Assembly: GCA_964387795.1 (NCBI GenBank) | Contig: CAYLYP010000088.1 | Span: 1-12,866, forward strand | DNA: 12,866 bases | Source: CAYLYP01 sp964387795 | GTDB taxonomy: Bacteria > Bacteroidota > Bacteroidia > Bacteroidales > UBA7960 | Reading direction: 5' to 3' | In this document: positions 1 to 8,293 of the stretch, one piece after another | Position numbering within the stretch: the first letter of the stretch is position 1 | Layout: each line of letters opens with the position of its first letter | The notes under the pieces: model-generated | Databases searched by the model: none | What the model was told of the DNA's origin: nothing | The model's input: the letters and a program-made list of their open reading frames with translations, nothing else | Translations under genes and position numbers: made by a program

Positions 1-416
1 GATGCATCTCTGATGGCAAGCTTGTCCAACTCCATAAATACCTTTCCTGCACTATTGGCATCTGCTACTTTTAATACATAATCCTTTTTTGTAAGCACAT
101 CTTTCTTTTGCCAGCTCACTTTCAAATAATCAGCATTCACATCGGTAAGGTAAAGATTCTTCAAATCTATCCCCAATGACTTGATTGCTGATTTCATCTT
201 TTCTTCCTGTTCTTCAATTGTAATCTTTTCTTTGTTCTCATACCTCTCGGCAAGGATAATGCTTATATATATTTCATCAGGCACTACTTCTATTTCGGCA
301 ATGCCGTTCACCTCTATATAAGGTTTTTCTTCAGGGCAAGCGCCATCAATCTGTCCAAAAGTGTTTAATGAAAACACCATTAAGGCAATCATAATCAGGT
401 TTGAAATACTTCTCAT
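1..416 (-). CDS. SIMPL domain (DUF541) exported protein, 3' part cut by window edge
   Basis: Translating the minus strand from ATG at 416-414 gives 138 residues that run off the left edge, so the C-terminus is missing. Residues 1-21 form a signal peptide (hydrophobic core LIMIALMVFSL, likely cleavage near FG|Q). A segment from about residue 32, with IEVNGIAEIEVVPDEIYISI, matches the start of SIMPL/DUF541 domains, which typically begin with a V-x-G-x-G/A-x-x-x-x-x-P-D pattern. A Lys/Glu-rich helix (about 60-80) and a second beta-rich part follow, as in this fold. SIMPL proteins are periplasmic or envelope proteins often linked to oxidative stress or envelope homeostasis; the molecular role is poorly defined and no reaction can be assigned. 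A minus-strand promoter candidate lies at 528-556. The family call rests on motif recognition and is fairly firm. Confidence 0.8.
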   Translation of the reverse strand, partial: MRSISNLIMIALMVFSLNTFGQIDGACPEEKPYIEVNGIAEIEVVPDEIYISIILAERYENKEKITIEEQEEKMKSAIKSLGIDLKNLYLTDVNADYLKVSWQKKDVLTKKDYVLKVADANSAGKVFMELDKLAIRDA

Positions 417-527
417 TGTTTATGGATTTAAAATTTATAATTGGTTCCTTTTGGCATTCAATTTTGAAGTAAAGCTACATAAAACATTCATTGGTTTTGA
501 ATATAAAGAGTGTTTTAGAACTTTCCT

Positions 528-556
528 CAAAGATATCAAACCAATTTCATAGCCAA
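528..556 (-). promoter_or_regulatory. Candidate Bacteroidota promoter for the SIMPL gene
   Basis: On the minus strand there is TATCTTTG (535-528), a full match to the TAnnTTTG -7 box, with TTG at 556-554 at a spacing of 18. This agrees with the TTG-N17-23-TAnnTTTG pattern known for Flavobacterium. It predicts a leader of about 100 nt before the start at 416. The -33 side lies close to the terminator of the preceding minus-strand gene. Confidence 0.45.
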
Positions 557-557
557 T

Positions 558-595
558 AAAAAACCGGGAATTGATAATTCCCGGCTTTCTTTTTT
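558..595. terminator. Bidirectional intrinsic terminator
   Basis: A perfect 9-bp stem CCGGGAATT / AATTCCCGG with a 3-nt loop (564-584) is flanked by six A on the left (558-563) and a T-rich run on the right (586-595). Read on the minus strand it is followed by TTTTTT, so it should end transcription of the lipoprotein gene at 652-1308 and insulate the SIMPL gene. The T run on the plus strand means it could also work in the other direction, although no plus-strand gene precedes it here. Confidence 0.9.
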
Positions 596-651
596 AAAAC
601 AATACATCAATTTTAAACAACATGTCACTAACGATATAAACAAACATTCAG

Positions 652-1308
652 CTAATCTGCAACATGGTACCTTATCAACCTTCTTTCATATACATTTGGG
701 TCGCCTGAAAACAATGGTTGCGTTTCACAAACCAGCCCGATATTTTCGGAATACATAAAATACATGTAACGGGGATTGCCTGCCTGATCCCATCCCGGAA
801 ACATATTAAACAAATGTACTGCACTATAAGCATAATAGGTGGCCGTTGAACTTTTTACTACAAATTGCCGCCCATCCATTTTTTTAATTACTTCACAAAT
901 CGTATCTCCTCCTTCAAATGTTACTAAATAATCTTTTTTAAAAATGCTGGTAAAATCTTTGGAAGAAAACAATATCTCACCTTTCGAATTAACAATGTAA
1001 TGCAAAGAATCGCGCTGATAAGAAACACTTACCCAATCTTTTGAATAAGGATACGACTTTACCACCTTGAAATACTTGGTGTTATTGATAAGTGTATCCT
1101 TTTCCACATAGCAGGAATCCTGAATCTCCAATAAGGTCTCTGCCCCTGTGGTATCAATTCTATAAATTTCATATACCCAATAATTACCTACCTTCAATTG
1201 TGAATAAGCAGGATATTGGTTTTCATCTTCATTATTGTTGTCATCATTACATGAAACAAATGATAACAACAAAGCTGTTGTAAATAATAAAATACAAGCT
1301 TTTTTCAT
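652..1308 (-). CDS. Putative surface lipoprotein, unknown function
   Basis: This encodes 218 residues if started at the ATG at 1308. The frame stays open to an upstream ATG at 1347, but the internal start puts a clean signal sequence first: MKKA, a hydrophobic core, then the lipobox SFVSC with Cys at about residue 20. After the cysteine comes a very acidic, Asn-rich run (NDDNNNEDEN), resembling the acidic lipoprotein export signals that send Bacteroidota lipoproteins to the cell surface. The mature part starts with YSQLKVGNYWVYEIY, a motif common in uncharacterised Bacteroidota lipoproteins, and is rich in beta-strand patterns and aromatic residues. No catalytic motif was recognised. The gene stands alone, transcribed away from the GH3 gene, and ends just before the terminator at 558-595. 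Its function is unknown; the lipoprotein call is solid. Confidence 0.8.
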   Translation of the reverse strand: MKKACILLFTTALLLSFVSCNDDNNNEDENQYPAYSQLKVGNYWVYEIYRIDTTGAETLLEIQDSCYVEKDTLINNTKYFKVVKSYPYSKDWVSVSYQRDSLHYIVNSKGEILFSSKDFTSIFKKDYLVTFEGGDTICEVIKKMDGRQFVVKSSTATYYAYSAVHLFNMFPGWDQAGNPRYMYFMYSENIGLVCETQPLFSGDPNVYERRLIRYHVAD

Positions 1309-1366
1309 TTGTAAAAAATTTTTAGTTAATAAATAGAAGGAACTCATGATTGTTATGTTTTATTGG

Positions 1367-1389
1367 TGTTTGCATTAAACTCGCAAACA
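1367..1389. promoter_or_regulatory. Inverted repeat, possible operator
   Basis: TGTTTGC (1367-1373) and GCAAACA (1383-1389) form a perfect 7-bp inverted repeat with a 9-nt spacer. The right arm shares bases with the candidate -7 box of the minus-strand lipoprotein gene, so a protein bound here could block that promoter. The same TGTTTGC word recurs at 1758-1764 ahead of the GH3 gene. There is no T run, so it does not look like a terminator. The operator role is inference. Confidence 0.3.
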
Positions 1390-1391
1390 TA
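1384..1391 (-). promoter_or_regulatory. Candidate -7 box for the lipoprotein gene
   Basis: The minus strand reads TATGTTTG here, a full match to TAnnTTTG. It lies about 75 nt upstream of the chosen start at 1308. No TTG -33 element sits at 17-23 nt, so the promoter is only half supported. It overlaps the right arm of the inverted repeat at 1367-1389. Confidence 0.35.
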
Positions 1392-1670
1392 TTCGTTTCT
1401 TAATGATGTCTATTCATTGTTATAATCATTAACGCATCTTGTGATTCATTATTATATTTTATCATAAATTATTTTAAAATAAAAGTATTGACATTATTAT
1501 TCCATAAATAAACATAAGTAGTAAAACATTACTGAAAATTCAAAACCTGATCCTTACTCCCAAACCCATATCTGTTGTTTTTCTGAAGTATCAAACAAAA
1601 TATCCCTTACCTACACTAATGTTTACCCAAGTATGTGTCTCGTTCTGGATTGATGCACAAAAAAACTCAG

Positions 1671-1682
1671 GAGTATATACTC
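1671..1682. repeat. 12-bp perfect palindrome GAGTATATACTC
   Basis: This is a self-complementary dodecamer about 155 bp upstream of the GH3 start and 52 bp upstream of the candidate -7 box. It could bind a dimeric regulator, but AT-rich intergenic DNA yields such words by chance and no second copy was noticed. Confidence 0.3.
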
Positions 1683-1733
1683 TAAAACATATTGTGAAAA
1701 CAAAACAAAATACATCACATTAACAAAACTCAT

Positions 1734-1741
1734 TATATTTG
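1734..1741 (+). promoter_or_regulatory. Candidate -7 box for the GH3-GH29 pair
   Basis: TATATTTG is a full match to the Bacteroidota TAnnTTTG -7 consensus. It lies 96 nt before the GH3 start codon, which leaves a leader of roughly 90 nt. No good -33 TTG is found at the expected spacing. Confidence 0.35.
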
Positions 1742-1757
1742 CTTTTTGGAACGAACA

Positions 1758-1770
1758 TGTTTGCTAAACA
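1758..1770. promoter_or_regulatory. Short dyad TGTTT-GCT-AAACA in the GH3 leader
   Basis: A 5-bp inverted repeat with a 3-nt spacer lies just downstream of the candidate -7 box, where a repressor would block early transcription. Its left half includes the TGTTTGC word also found in the inverted repeat at 1367-1389. The signal is short and could be chance. Confidence 0.2.
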
Positions 1771-1837
1771 AACACAAACAATAATGGAAATGCAAAGCAA
1801 TAGTTCCGTCTAACCATAAACCAATAATTATTCACGA

Positions 1838-4516
1838 ATGGTAAAGAATCATTTTAAAGCCATACTCTGCATTTTAATCAGCTTGAACAGCATTGTTGGG
1901 TTTGCCCAACAGACATTACCTTATAAAAACCCATCCCTTCCAACAGAAGAGCGTGTTAATGACCTACTTTCGCGAATGACCATGGAAGAAAAGTTCTGGC
2001 AGTTGTTTATGATTCCAGGTGACCTTGCAGGCAAAAGAGATAAGTATGTTCATGGAATTTTCGGGTTGCAGATAAGTGCAAAAGGCAGTGAAGATGCAGC
2101 CGGACAAATCCTTGATTACAGTCAGGCAGACGGAGCATTGCTCACAGCCCGTAAGATAAATGAAATTCAAAGATACTTTGTAGAAGAAAGCAGGCTGGGC
2201 ATCCCTATCATCCCATTCGAAGAGGCCTTGCATGGGCTTATTGGGGCTGATGCCACTGCTTTTCCTCAGGCAATTGGTTTAGCAGCCAGTTGGGATACAA
2301 ATCTCATGTCAGAAGTGGCTACTGCAATAGCCCATGAAGCCCGCAGCAGGGGCATCAGAATGGCATTGTCTCCTGTAGTTAATATTGCCTCAGATGTAAG
2401 ATGGGGAAGAGTAGAAGAAACCTATGGTGAAGACCCTTTTCTAACCTCAATGATGGGTGTGGCATTTGTATCTGCTTTTGAAAACATGGGAATCATTACC
2501 AGTCCCAAGCATTTCCTGGCCAATGTGGGCGATGGAGGCAGGGATAGTTATCCCATTGATCTGAGCGACAGATACCTTGAAGAATATCACCTCCCCCCCT
2601 TTAAAGCTTGTATTGATAAAGGCGGGGCAAGGAGCATCATGACTTCCTATAATTCCCTGGATGGAAGCCCATGCACAGCCCACAACCGCCTGCTTAACCA
2701 AATGCTTAAAAACGAGCTGGGGTTTAAAGGCTTTGTCATCTCTGATGCATGTGCTGTTGGAGGGGCAAATGTCTTACATTTTACTGCATCTGATTATCCT
2801 GATGCTTCGGCCAAATCAATAAATAACGGACTGGATGTTATTTTTCAAACCGATTATGAACACTACAAGCTTTTTATGCCCCCCTTCCTGGATGGGAAAA
2901 TATCAGAAAACACAATTGATGAAGCAGTTAAAAGGGTTTTAAGGATTAAATTCGAACTGGGACTGTTTGAAAATCCTTATGTTGACGAATCACTGCTTAT
3001 GCTTTGGAACAATATACCAGAAAACAAAGCACTTGCAAGAGAAGCAGCCCAAAAATCAATGGTTTTGCTTAAGAACCAAAACAACACCCTGCCTTTGGCC
3101 AAATACCCTAAGAGAATAGCACTAATAGGAACAGATGCCATTGAAGGGCGCCTGGGGGGGTATAGTGGGCAAGGCAATGGAACAGTAACCATACTGGAGG
3201 GTTTACAAAACAAAGTTGGCCCTAAAAGTCAAATCCTTTTTGCCCCTGGGTGTGGAAGAAACAAAACAGAATTTGTTACAATTCCCGACTCCTGTTTTTA
3301 TATCAATGTCAACGGAATAAAAACCAATGGGGTACAGGCAGAATTTTTCAACAATATCAATCTGGAGGGGAAACCATTAATAAATAGGACTGACAGGCTT
3401 ATTGATTACAGATGGACCCTCTATGGCCCTGATCCCGCTATAAACTTTGACTTTTTCTCTGCACGATGGACTGGTTCCATTGTTGCACCGACTACCGGAA
3501 CATTTAAAATCGGGATAGAAGGCAATGATGGCTATCGTTTGTATATCAACAATCAACTCCTTATCGATAATTGGACAAAGCAATCCTATTCTACCAGGCT
3601 TTCAGATTTCTATTTTGAAAAAGGCAAGGAATACGCTTTCAGGTTGGAGTTTTTTGAGTCTTCAGGCAGTGCATGGTTTAAAATGATATGGAACATCGGT
3701 GTGGAAGACAATTCAACAAAACTCATCAACGAAGCCGTTTCTGTTGCTTCACAGGCCGATGTAGCTATCGTTGTTGCAGGCATTGAAGAAGGAGAAGGCC
3801 GCGATAGGGCAATACTTGCACTTCCTGGGCTTCAGCAGGAAATGATTAAGCAGATTGCTTCCACCGGGAAACCTGTTATCGTTGTCCTTATTGGTGGCAG
3901 TGCAATCACAATGTCAGAATGGATCAACGATGTCAATGCTGTGCTTATGTCATGGTATCCAGGGGAAGAAGGAGGAAATGCCCTGACAGATGTTATTTTT
4001 GGGGATTATAATCCTGCCGGGCGCTTACCAATAACATTCCCGATTACAGAAGGCCAACTGCCCCTTGTATATAACCATAAACCCACCGGCAGAAATGATG
4101 ACTATGGCAATTTTACCGGTAAGGCATTGTTCCCTTTTGGCTTTGGGCTTAGCTATACAAGCTTTAGCTATAAGGATTTAAAAATACAAAATAAAACATT
4201 CTCAAACACCGATACCTGTTTTGTTTCTTTTAAACTAATGAATACAGGCAAACTGGCCGGAGAAGAAACTGTTCAATTATACATCAATGATTTACTTGCT
4301 TCAGTTGCCCGTCCTGTTAAAGAACTAAAAGGCTTTCAAAAGGTTTATCTGGAAGCGGGAGAGGAAAAAGAAATATATTTTGCCATTAGTCCTGATATGT
4401 TAAAAATGCTGGATAGCAACATGAACTGGACAACTGAGCCTGGTGATTTCAGGCTTATGATTGGGGCTTCTTCTTCTGATATCAGGCTTAGGGAAATCAT
4501 TTCATTTAAGAAATAA
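1838..4516 (+). CDS. Exported GH3 beta-glycosidase with inserted PA14 domain
   Basis: This encodes 892 residues. Residues 1-23 are a signal peptide (cleavage near GFA|QQ). The GH3 N-terminal TIM-barrel domain (about 35-375) has EEALHG (128-133), RWGRVEETYGEDP (188-200), substrate-binding KH (224-225) and GFKGFVISD with the nucleophile Asp303. The GH3 C-terminal domain starts at about 400 and is interrupted by a PA14 domain (about 495-620; FSARWTG, NDGYRLYINN). It resumes with VVAGIEEGEGRDR, where Glu653 is the likely acid/base, and LALPG. An Fn3-like domain (about 790-890) closes the protein. PA14 insertion at this place is known in GH3 enzymes such as Kluyveromyces BglI, where it shapes the subsite and limits the enzyme to short substrates. 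It should release terminal beta-linked glucose or xylose from oligosaccharides in the periplasm or at the outer membrane. Family is certain; exact sugar is not. It probably forms an operon with the fucosidase 69 bp downstream. Confidence 0.93.
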   Translation: MVKNHFKAILCILISLNSIVGFAQQTLPYKNPSLPTEERVNDLLSRMTMEEKFWQLFMIPGDLAGKRDKYVHGIFGLQISAKGSEDAAGQILDYSQADGALLTARKINEIQRYFVEESRLGIPIIPFEEALHGLIGADATAFPQAIGLAASWDTNLMSEVATAIAHEARSRGIRMALSPVVNIASDVRWGRVEETYGEDPFLTSMMGVAFVSAFENMGIITSPKHFLANVGDGGRDSYPIDLSDRYLEEYHLPPFKACIDKGGARSIMTSYNSLDGSPCTAHNRLLNQMLKNELGFKGFVISDACAVGGANVLHFTASDYPDASAKSINNGLDVIFQTDYEHYKLFMPPFLDGKISENTIDEAVKRVLRIKFELGLFENPYVDESLLMLWNNIPENKALAREAAQKSMVLLKNQNNTLPLAKYPKRIALIGTDAIEGRLGGYSGQGNGTVTILEGLQNKVGPKSQILFAPGCGRNKTEFVTIPDSCFYINVNGIKTNGVQAEFFNNINLEGKPLINRTDRLIDYRWTLYGPDPAINFDFFSARWTGSIVAPTTGTFKIGIEGNDGYRLYINNQLLIDNWTKQSYSTRLSDFYFEKGKEYAFRLEFFESSGSAWFKMIWNIGVEDNSTKLINEAVSVASQADVAIVVAGIEEGEGRDRAILALPGLQQEMIKQIASTGKPVIVVLIGGSAITMSEWINDVNAVLMSWYPGEEGGNALTDVIFGDYNPAGRLPITFPITEGQLPLVYNHKPTGRNDDYGNFTGKALFPFGFGLSYTSFSYKDLKIQNKTFSNTDTCFVSFKLMNTGKLAGEETVQLYINDLLASVARPVKELKGFQKVYLEAGEEKEIYFAISPDMLKMLDSNMNWTTEPGDFRLMIGASSSDIRLREIISFKK

Positions 4517-4585
4517 AAACCAATATCATATCAACTTTCTTTTTTTAAAGAACTCAATGACATTACAAAAAACAACAATAGCACA

Positions 4586-6067
4586 ATGATAAAGAAAAAT
4601 TTTAGATGGCTGGGGTTAATTGCCTGTATGCTCGTATTTCAAAGCACTGTTTCTGGTAATACCCTTATTGAGCAGGTAATCCCTGATAAACCTGATGAGC
4701 CGGCCTATCAATGGCCTAAAGACCCTAAAGTCAGCGAGGCATTACACAACTGGCAGGATTGGAAATTTGGGGTAATCATCCATTGGGGGGCATATAGCCA
4801 GTGGGGTGTTGTGGAAAGCTGGAGCTTATGCCCGGAGGATGAATCATGGTGTATTCGTCGAGGCCCCCATGCAAAGGATTACAATGAATACACACAGGCG
4901 TATAAAGAAATCCGTAAAGAATTTAATCCCAATAACTTTAATCCGGATAAATGGGCAAAAGCCTGCGCTGCTGCCGGAATGAAATATGTTGTTTTCACAA
5001 CAAAACACCACGATGGCTTTTGTATGTTTGATACCAAATATACGGATTACAAAATTACAAGCCCTGGTTCAGCTTTTTCCAAAAACCCAAAGAGCAATAT
5101 TGTAAAGGAAGTATTTAATGCTTTCAGGGCTCAGGATATGGGCATAGGGGCTTATTTCTCAAAGCCCGACTGGAGCAACCCCGACTATTGGTGGCCTTAT
5201 TTCCCTGTTTTCGACAGGAATGTGAATTATGACCCTAAAAAATACCCTGACAAATGGAATAATTTTGTTCAATACACCCATAACCAAATAGAAGAGCTGA
5301 TGACCGGATATGGAAATATTGATATCCTTTGGCTCGATGGGGGCTGGGTAAGGCCTGATGGCTCCCTTACTGAAGAAACCCGCCCCTGGTTAGGTAAAAA
5401 TCAATGGATACAGGACGTTGACATCCCATCTGTTGCCCAGATGGCCAGAAAACACCAGCCCGGCCTTATCATTGTTGATCGTACTGTACATGGTGAATTT
5501 GAAAACTACCAGACCCCTGAACAACAAATCCCCATCATCAAACCTGATTATCCCTGGGAAAGTTGTATTACACTTGGTGACAACTGGTATTCTACTGGTC
5601 CGGCTGAAAACTATAAATCTGTTGATTGGGCTATCCATACCCTTATTAAAATCGTTTCCAAAGGTGGAAACTTCTTATTAGGCATAGGTCCTGATAAATC
5701 GGGTGATCTTACACCCGAAGTCTATCAACGCCTTGAAGGAATTGCAAAATGGATGGATGTCAACAGCCAGGCAATTTATAACTCTATTCCCCTTGCACCC
5801 TATCATCAGGACAACTATTGTTTTACATCCTCAAAAGATGGCAAAACAAAATATGCATTTTACATGAAAGAGGAATCAAAAAAGCTTGAATCAAAAATAG
5901 CCCTCCCTGAAGGTTTTATTGCAAATGAAAAAAAAATCGGACTGTTGGGTTATGATAAAAAACTATCTGTAACCAAAATAAACGGACAACCAACAGTAAG
6001 CCTTCCCGAAAAAATCCTTAAGCAAATGGCTGATTCCCCATCCCTGGTGTTTTTCATCACCGAATAA
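4586..6067 (+). CDS. Exported GH29 alpha-L-fucosidase
   Basis: This encodes 493 residues. Residues 1-24 form a signal peptide without a lipobox. The TIM-barrel catalytic domain (about 45-400) shows FGVIIHWGAYS (61-71), a substrate-binding HHDGF (141-145), and DILWLDGGW, in which Asp251 fits the GH29 nucleophile. Glu312 in TPEQQ is a plausible acid/base by comparison with the B-type subfamily. SKGGNFLLGIGPD (358-370) and the helix ending AIYNS (396-400) are also typical of the family. A short beta-sandwich C-terminal domain follows; no CBM32 or discoidin module is present. The enzyme hydrolyses terminal alpha-L-fucose, probably in the periplasm. It follows the GH3 gene by 69 bp with no terminator between them, so co-transcription is likely, and it ends at the hairpin at 6123-6158. 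A GH3 plus GH29 pair suggests stepwise trimming of a fucosylated glycan; the substrate (plant, algal or host) cannot be told. Confidence 0.92.
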   Translation: MIKKNFRWLGLIACMLVFQSTVSGNTLIEQVIPDKPDEPAYQWPKDPKVSEALHNWQDWKFGVIIHWGAYSQWGVVESWSLCPEDESWCIRRGPHAKDYNEYTQAYKEIRKEFNPNNFNPDKWAKACAAAGMKYVVFTTKHHDGFCMFDTKYTDYKITSPGSAFSKNPKSNIVKEVFNAFRAQDMGIGAYFSKPDWSNPDYWWPYFPVFDRNVNYDPKKYPDKWNNFVQYTHNQIEELMTGYGNIDILWLDGGWVRPDGSLTEETRPWLGKNQWIQDVDIPSVAQMARKHQPGLIIVDRTVHGEFENYQTPEQQIPIIKPDYPWESCITLGDNWYSTGPAENYKSVDWAIHTLIKIVSKGGNFLLGIGPDKSGDLTPEVYQRLEGIAKWMDVNSQAIYNSIPLAPYHQDNYCFTSSKDGKTKYAFYMKEESKKLESKIALPEGFIANEKKIGLLGYDKKLSVTKINGQPTVSLPEKILKQMADSPSLVFFITE

Positions 6068-6122
6068 ATCTGTTTATGGAGGATATCAGGCCTTATGTAT
6101 GAATAAAAATATACCCATTAAT

Positions 6123-6163
6123 AACAATGCCCCGATGATTGCTCAACGGGGCATTGTTTATTA
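6123..6163. terminator. Bidirectional terminator between convergent genes
   Basis: A perfect 12-bp stem AACAATGCCCCG / CGGGGCATTGTT (6123-6134 and 6147-6158) has a 12-nt loop and is followed by a T-rich stretch. It lies 55 bp after the fucosidase stop and 27 bp after the stop of the opposing T9SS gene, so it can serve both. Confidence 0.85.
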
Positions 6164-6184
6164 TTAAGGATTTATCTCTTCTCC

Positions 6185-8215
6185 TTATTCAACAATCACT
6201 TTAAACACCTTTATCAATTCATTTTCAGATACAATTTTCAGAAAATACATCCCTGAAGGCAGTTGTGAAACATCTATAGTTTCCTGATTTGATTTAGAAG
6301 ACATTTGTTGTAAACATATTTTCCCGCTAAGATCAATCATACAAACCTCTTTAACAGCAATACTATTGTTGAGATTGATAACATTCCTGGCAGGTACCGG
6401 CCAAATGCTTATTGCATTCAGCTCAGCATACTCTATTGATGTGTCATCAATCAACATTGTAAGCTCAAGCTCTATATCATTTGTAAAATCATTCAGGGCG
6501 CCTGATAATGGGAAATACCCATCTTTTTCCAATGAATAATTGAGCGATTCAGGAATTTCAATATCTGTAAAAACAGCAATACCCTCAGCATTTGAATATA
6601 CTTCACCAATACCATCAATTGTTACTTTAACGCCCTCTAAAGGTATTGGCTCCTTAGTAATGATAGCTTCGCCCGAAATCATAAAGCTTATGTTTACTGT
6701 CAGATTGGGAACAACAATTTCAATTGCATTTGAAAAACCTGATTCCCCTTCTGCATACACAGCACTCACCTTGTATTCATAAGTCATTTCTTCCTCAATA
6801 TCAGTGTCGGTATAGCTTAATTCATTAATCTCATCCCCAATCATTACCTGGTTACGGTACAGCCTGTAATAAAGAAATTCCTTTGCTATCTGAGGGGATT
6901 CCCATTGAAGTGCTACCTGACCGTCTTCATACGAACCGCTTAAGTTAAGAGGCGGGTTAAGGGTTGTTGTTATACCTCCGTCAACCAGCATCCCATAGAT
7001 GTTATAATACTGGTTCCCATTTCTTGAATCTTCCCACAAACAAATAAAATCTTCTCCATCTGATGCTACTGTCGCAGAAGACTGATGATACTGATTAACG
7101 CCAATTGGCATTTCATCTGTAAGGAATTCACCATTGCTACCAAGCAACCTCCCATATACTTTTGTCCAGATTGCTTTTTGCGTATTTTCAATCCCGGCTG
7201 CTTCTTCAAAAACGGCTTGTTCCCTTGAAACTTCAACATTTGCCTTACTATCGGTTTCATGATCCCAACTTACTAAGAAATTCGAACCATTTGAGCCTAC
7301 TTTTGGATACGAACGTCCATTTCCATCATTGGCAGGACTGATTGCTATATTACTACCAATAAGCTGCCCCATTGAGTTAAAGTATTGGCCATAAATTCCT
7401 TTATCACTTCCGTCTCTTTTATCTCCCCATACAGCAAGATAGTTTACCCCATTATACGCAACTTTTACCAATAACTGGTCAGAAACATTTTCCCCAATTG
7501 GAAAATCATCACCAATAGGCTCTCCTGATGTATTAAAGAACCAGCCATAAATACGTCTATTCCCGCTGCGGTCATCATCCCAAACAATCAGATATTTCTC
7601 GCCATCAAAAAGAATATCAGGATATACCTGGGCATTATCGGCTGTTAATGCCCCAGGACGAATCGTGATATTACTTCCAACAAGCTGGCCTGCAGGAGTA
7701 ACCAATTGCCCCATGATTGAAGAACCCTGGGTAGGCATACCATGTTGCCATACGACAAAATAATTAGTACCATCAAAAGCAGCACCTAAAAAACTTGCAC
7801 TTTGGGTATTATGAGTCGATAGACGAAAAGGATTACCAACAGTTGTCCCTGATGTATCTATAAGGGTCGCATAAGCATCACGCTGATAATCCACGCTACT
7901 CCTCTGGCGAGACCAACTAAACAAATACTGATTATCTCCATAAACAATATGGTTCATAAATGACATGCCACTATGTGAAGGCACTACTTGATAATCATCT
8001 TGTGAAACCTCTCCGGTATTGCTTATAAACCTCCCATAAAAGGAATATGATGACCCCCCTCTTCTATCGATGTATGCACAAAAGTATTTTGTGCCATCAT
8101 GCAATACTACTGGTGACGACATTGAGTAGGTATTGATTGCAACCGGAAATTCATCTGCAAACAGATAACCAACCTGTGCCAATAAAATGAATAGTAAAAA
8201 AAGTTTTCGTTTCAT
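6185..8215 (-). CDS. T9SS-secreted beta-propeller / Fn3 protein
   Basis: This encodes 676 residues. Residues 1-20 are a signal peptide (cleavage near LFA|DE). Seven repeats follow with a core such as DGTNYFVVW, then R-rich or DR-containing turns, IYGxFxNxxG and a G/S-N-x-x-I ending. Cores start at residues 40, 93, 148, 204, 255, 309 and 386, so the units are 51-56 residues except the sixth, which is about 77. Seven units fit a seven-bladed beta-propeller. An Fn3-like domain (about 420-502; YYRLYRN, YEYKVSAVYAEGESG) is next, then a carboxypeptidase-regulatory-like beta domain (about 505-590; GVKVTIDG). The type A T9SS sorting domain (about 602-676) has WPVPARN, VCMIDLSGKI and LPSGMYFLKI. It should be exported by Sec, then T9SS, and released or anchored outside. 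No enzymatic motif is visible; binding of glycan or protein is a reasonable guess. It is monocistronic. Confidence 0.88.
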   Translation of the reverse strand: MKRKLFLLFILLAQVGYLFADEFPVAINTYSMSSPVVLHDGTKYFCAYIDRRGGSSYSFYGRFISNTGEVSQDDYQVVPSHSGMSFMNHIVYGDNQYLFSWSRQRSSVDYQRDAYATLIDTSGTTVGNPFRLSTHNTQSASFLGAAFDGTNYFVVWQHGMPTQGSSIMGQLVTPAGQLVGSNITIRPGALTADNAQVYPDILFDGEKYLIVWDDDRSGNRRIYGWFFNTSGEPIGDDFPIGENVSDQLLVKVAYNGVNYLAVWGDKRDGSDKGIYGQYFNSMGQLIGSNIAISPANDGNGRSYPKVGSNGSNFLVSWDHETDSKANVEVSREQAVFEEAAGIENTQKAIWTKVYGRLLGSNGEFLTDEMPIGVNQYHQSSATVASDGEDFICLWEDSRNGNQYYNIYGMLVDGGITTTLNPPLNLSGSYEDGQVALQWESPQIAKEFLYYRLYRNQVMIGDEINELSYTDTDIEEEMTYEYKVSAVYAEGESGFSNAIEIVVPNLTVNISFMISGEAIITKEPIPLEGVKVTIDGIGEVYSNAEGIAVFTDIEIPESLNYSLEKDGYFPLSGALNDFTNDIELELTMLIDDTSIEYAELNAISIWPVPARNVINLNNSIAVKEVCMIDLSGKICLQQMSSKSNQETIDVSQLPSGMYFLKIVSENELIKVFKVIVE

Positions 8216-8293
8216 TTGTAATTTGTTTTAATGATTTGAATTTGTTTAAAAAATAACATGAAGGATTTTTTCCTTTCCTTATTAATATTGTTA

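Larger units (their letters stand above)
1309..1837. other. Divergent intergenic region between the lipoprotein and GH3 genes
   Basis: This is about 530 bp of AT-rich sequence without a convincing gene. It holds one candidate -7 box for each direction (1384-1391 minus, 1734-1741 plus), an inverted repeat over the minus promoter (1367-1389), a 12-bp palindrome (1671-1682) and a short TGTTT/AAACA dyad (1758-1770). The stretch 1392-1670 shows nothing else I can support. Confidence 0.6.

Noticed and set aside
361..552. Plus-strand 63-codon frame over the start of the SIMPL gene
   Set aside because: It overlaps the minus-strand signal peptide and promoter and has no protein-like features beyond chance hydrophobicity.
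4557..4589. 10-codon frame whose TGA overlaps the ATG of the fucosidase gene (ATGA), suggesting translational coupling
   Set aside because: It is very short, has no ribosome site ahead of it, and single overlaps of this type are common by chance. The fucosidase start is already well supported by its signal peptide.
7066..7260. Extra minus-strand frame inside the propeller gene near the enlarged sixth blade, considered as a sign of a frameshift
   Set aside because: The main frame stays open across 6185-8215 with regular repeats on both sides, so no frameshift is needed.
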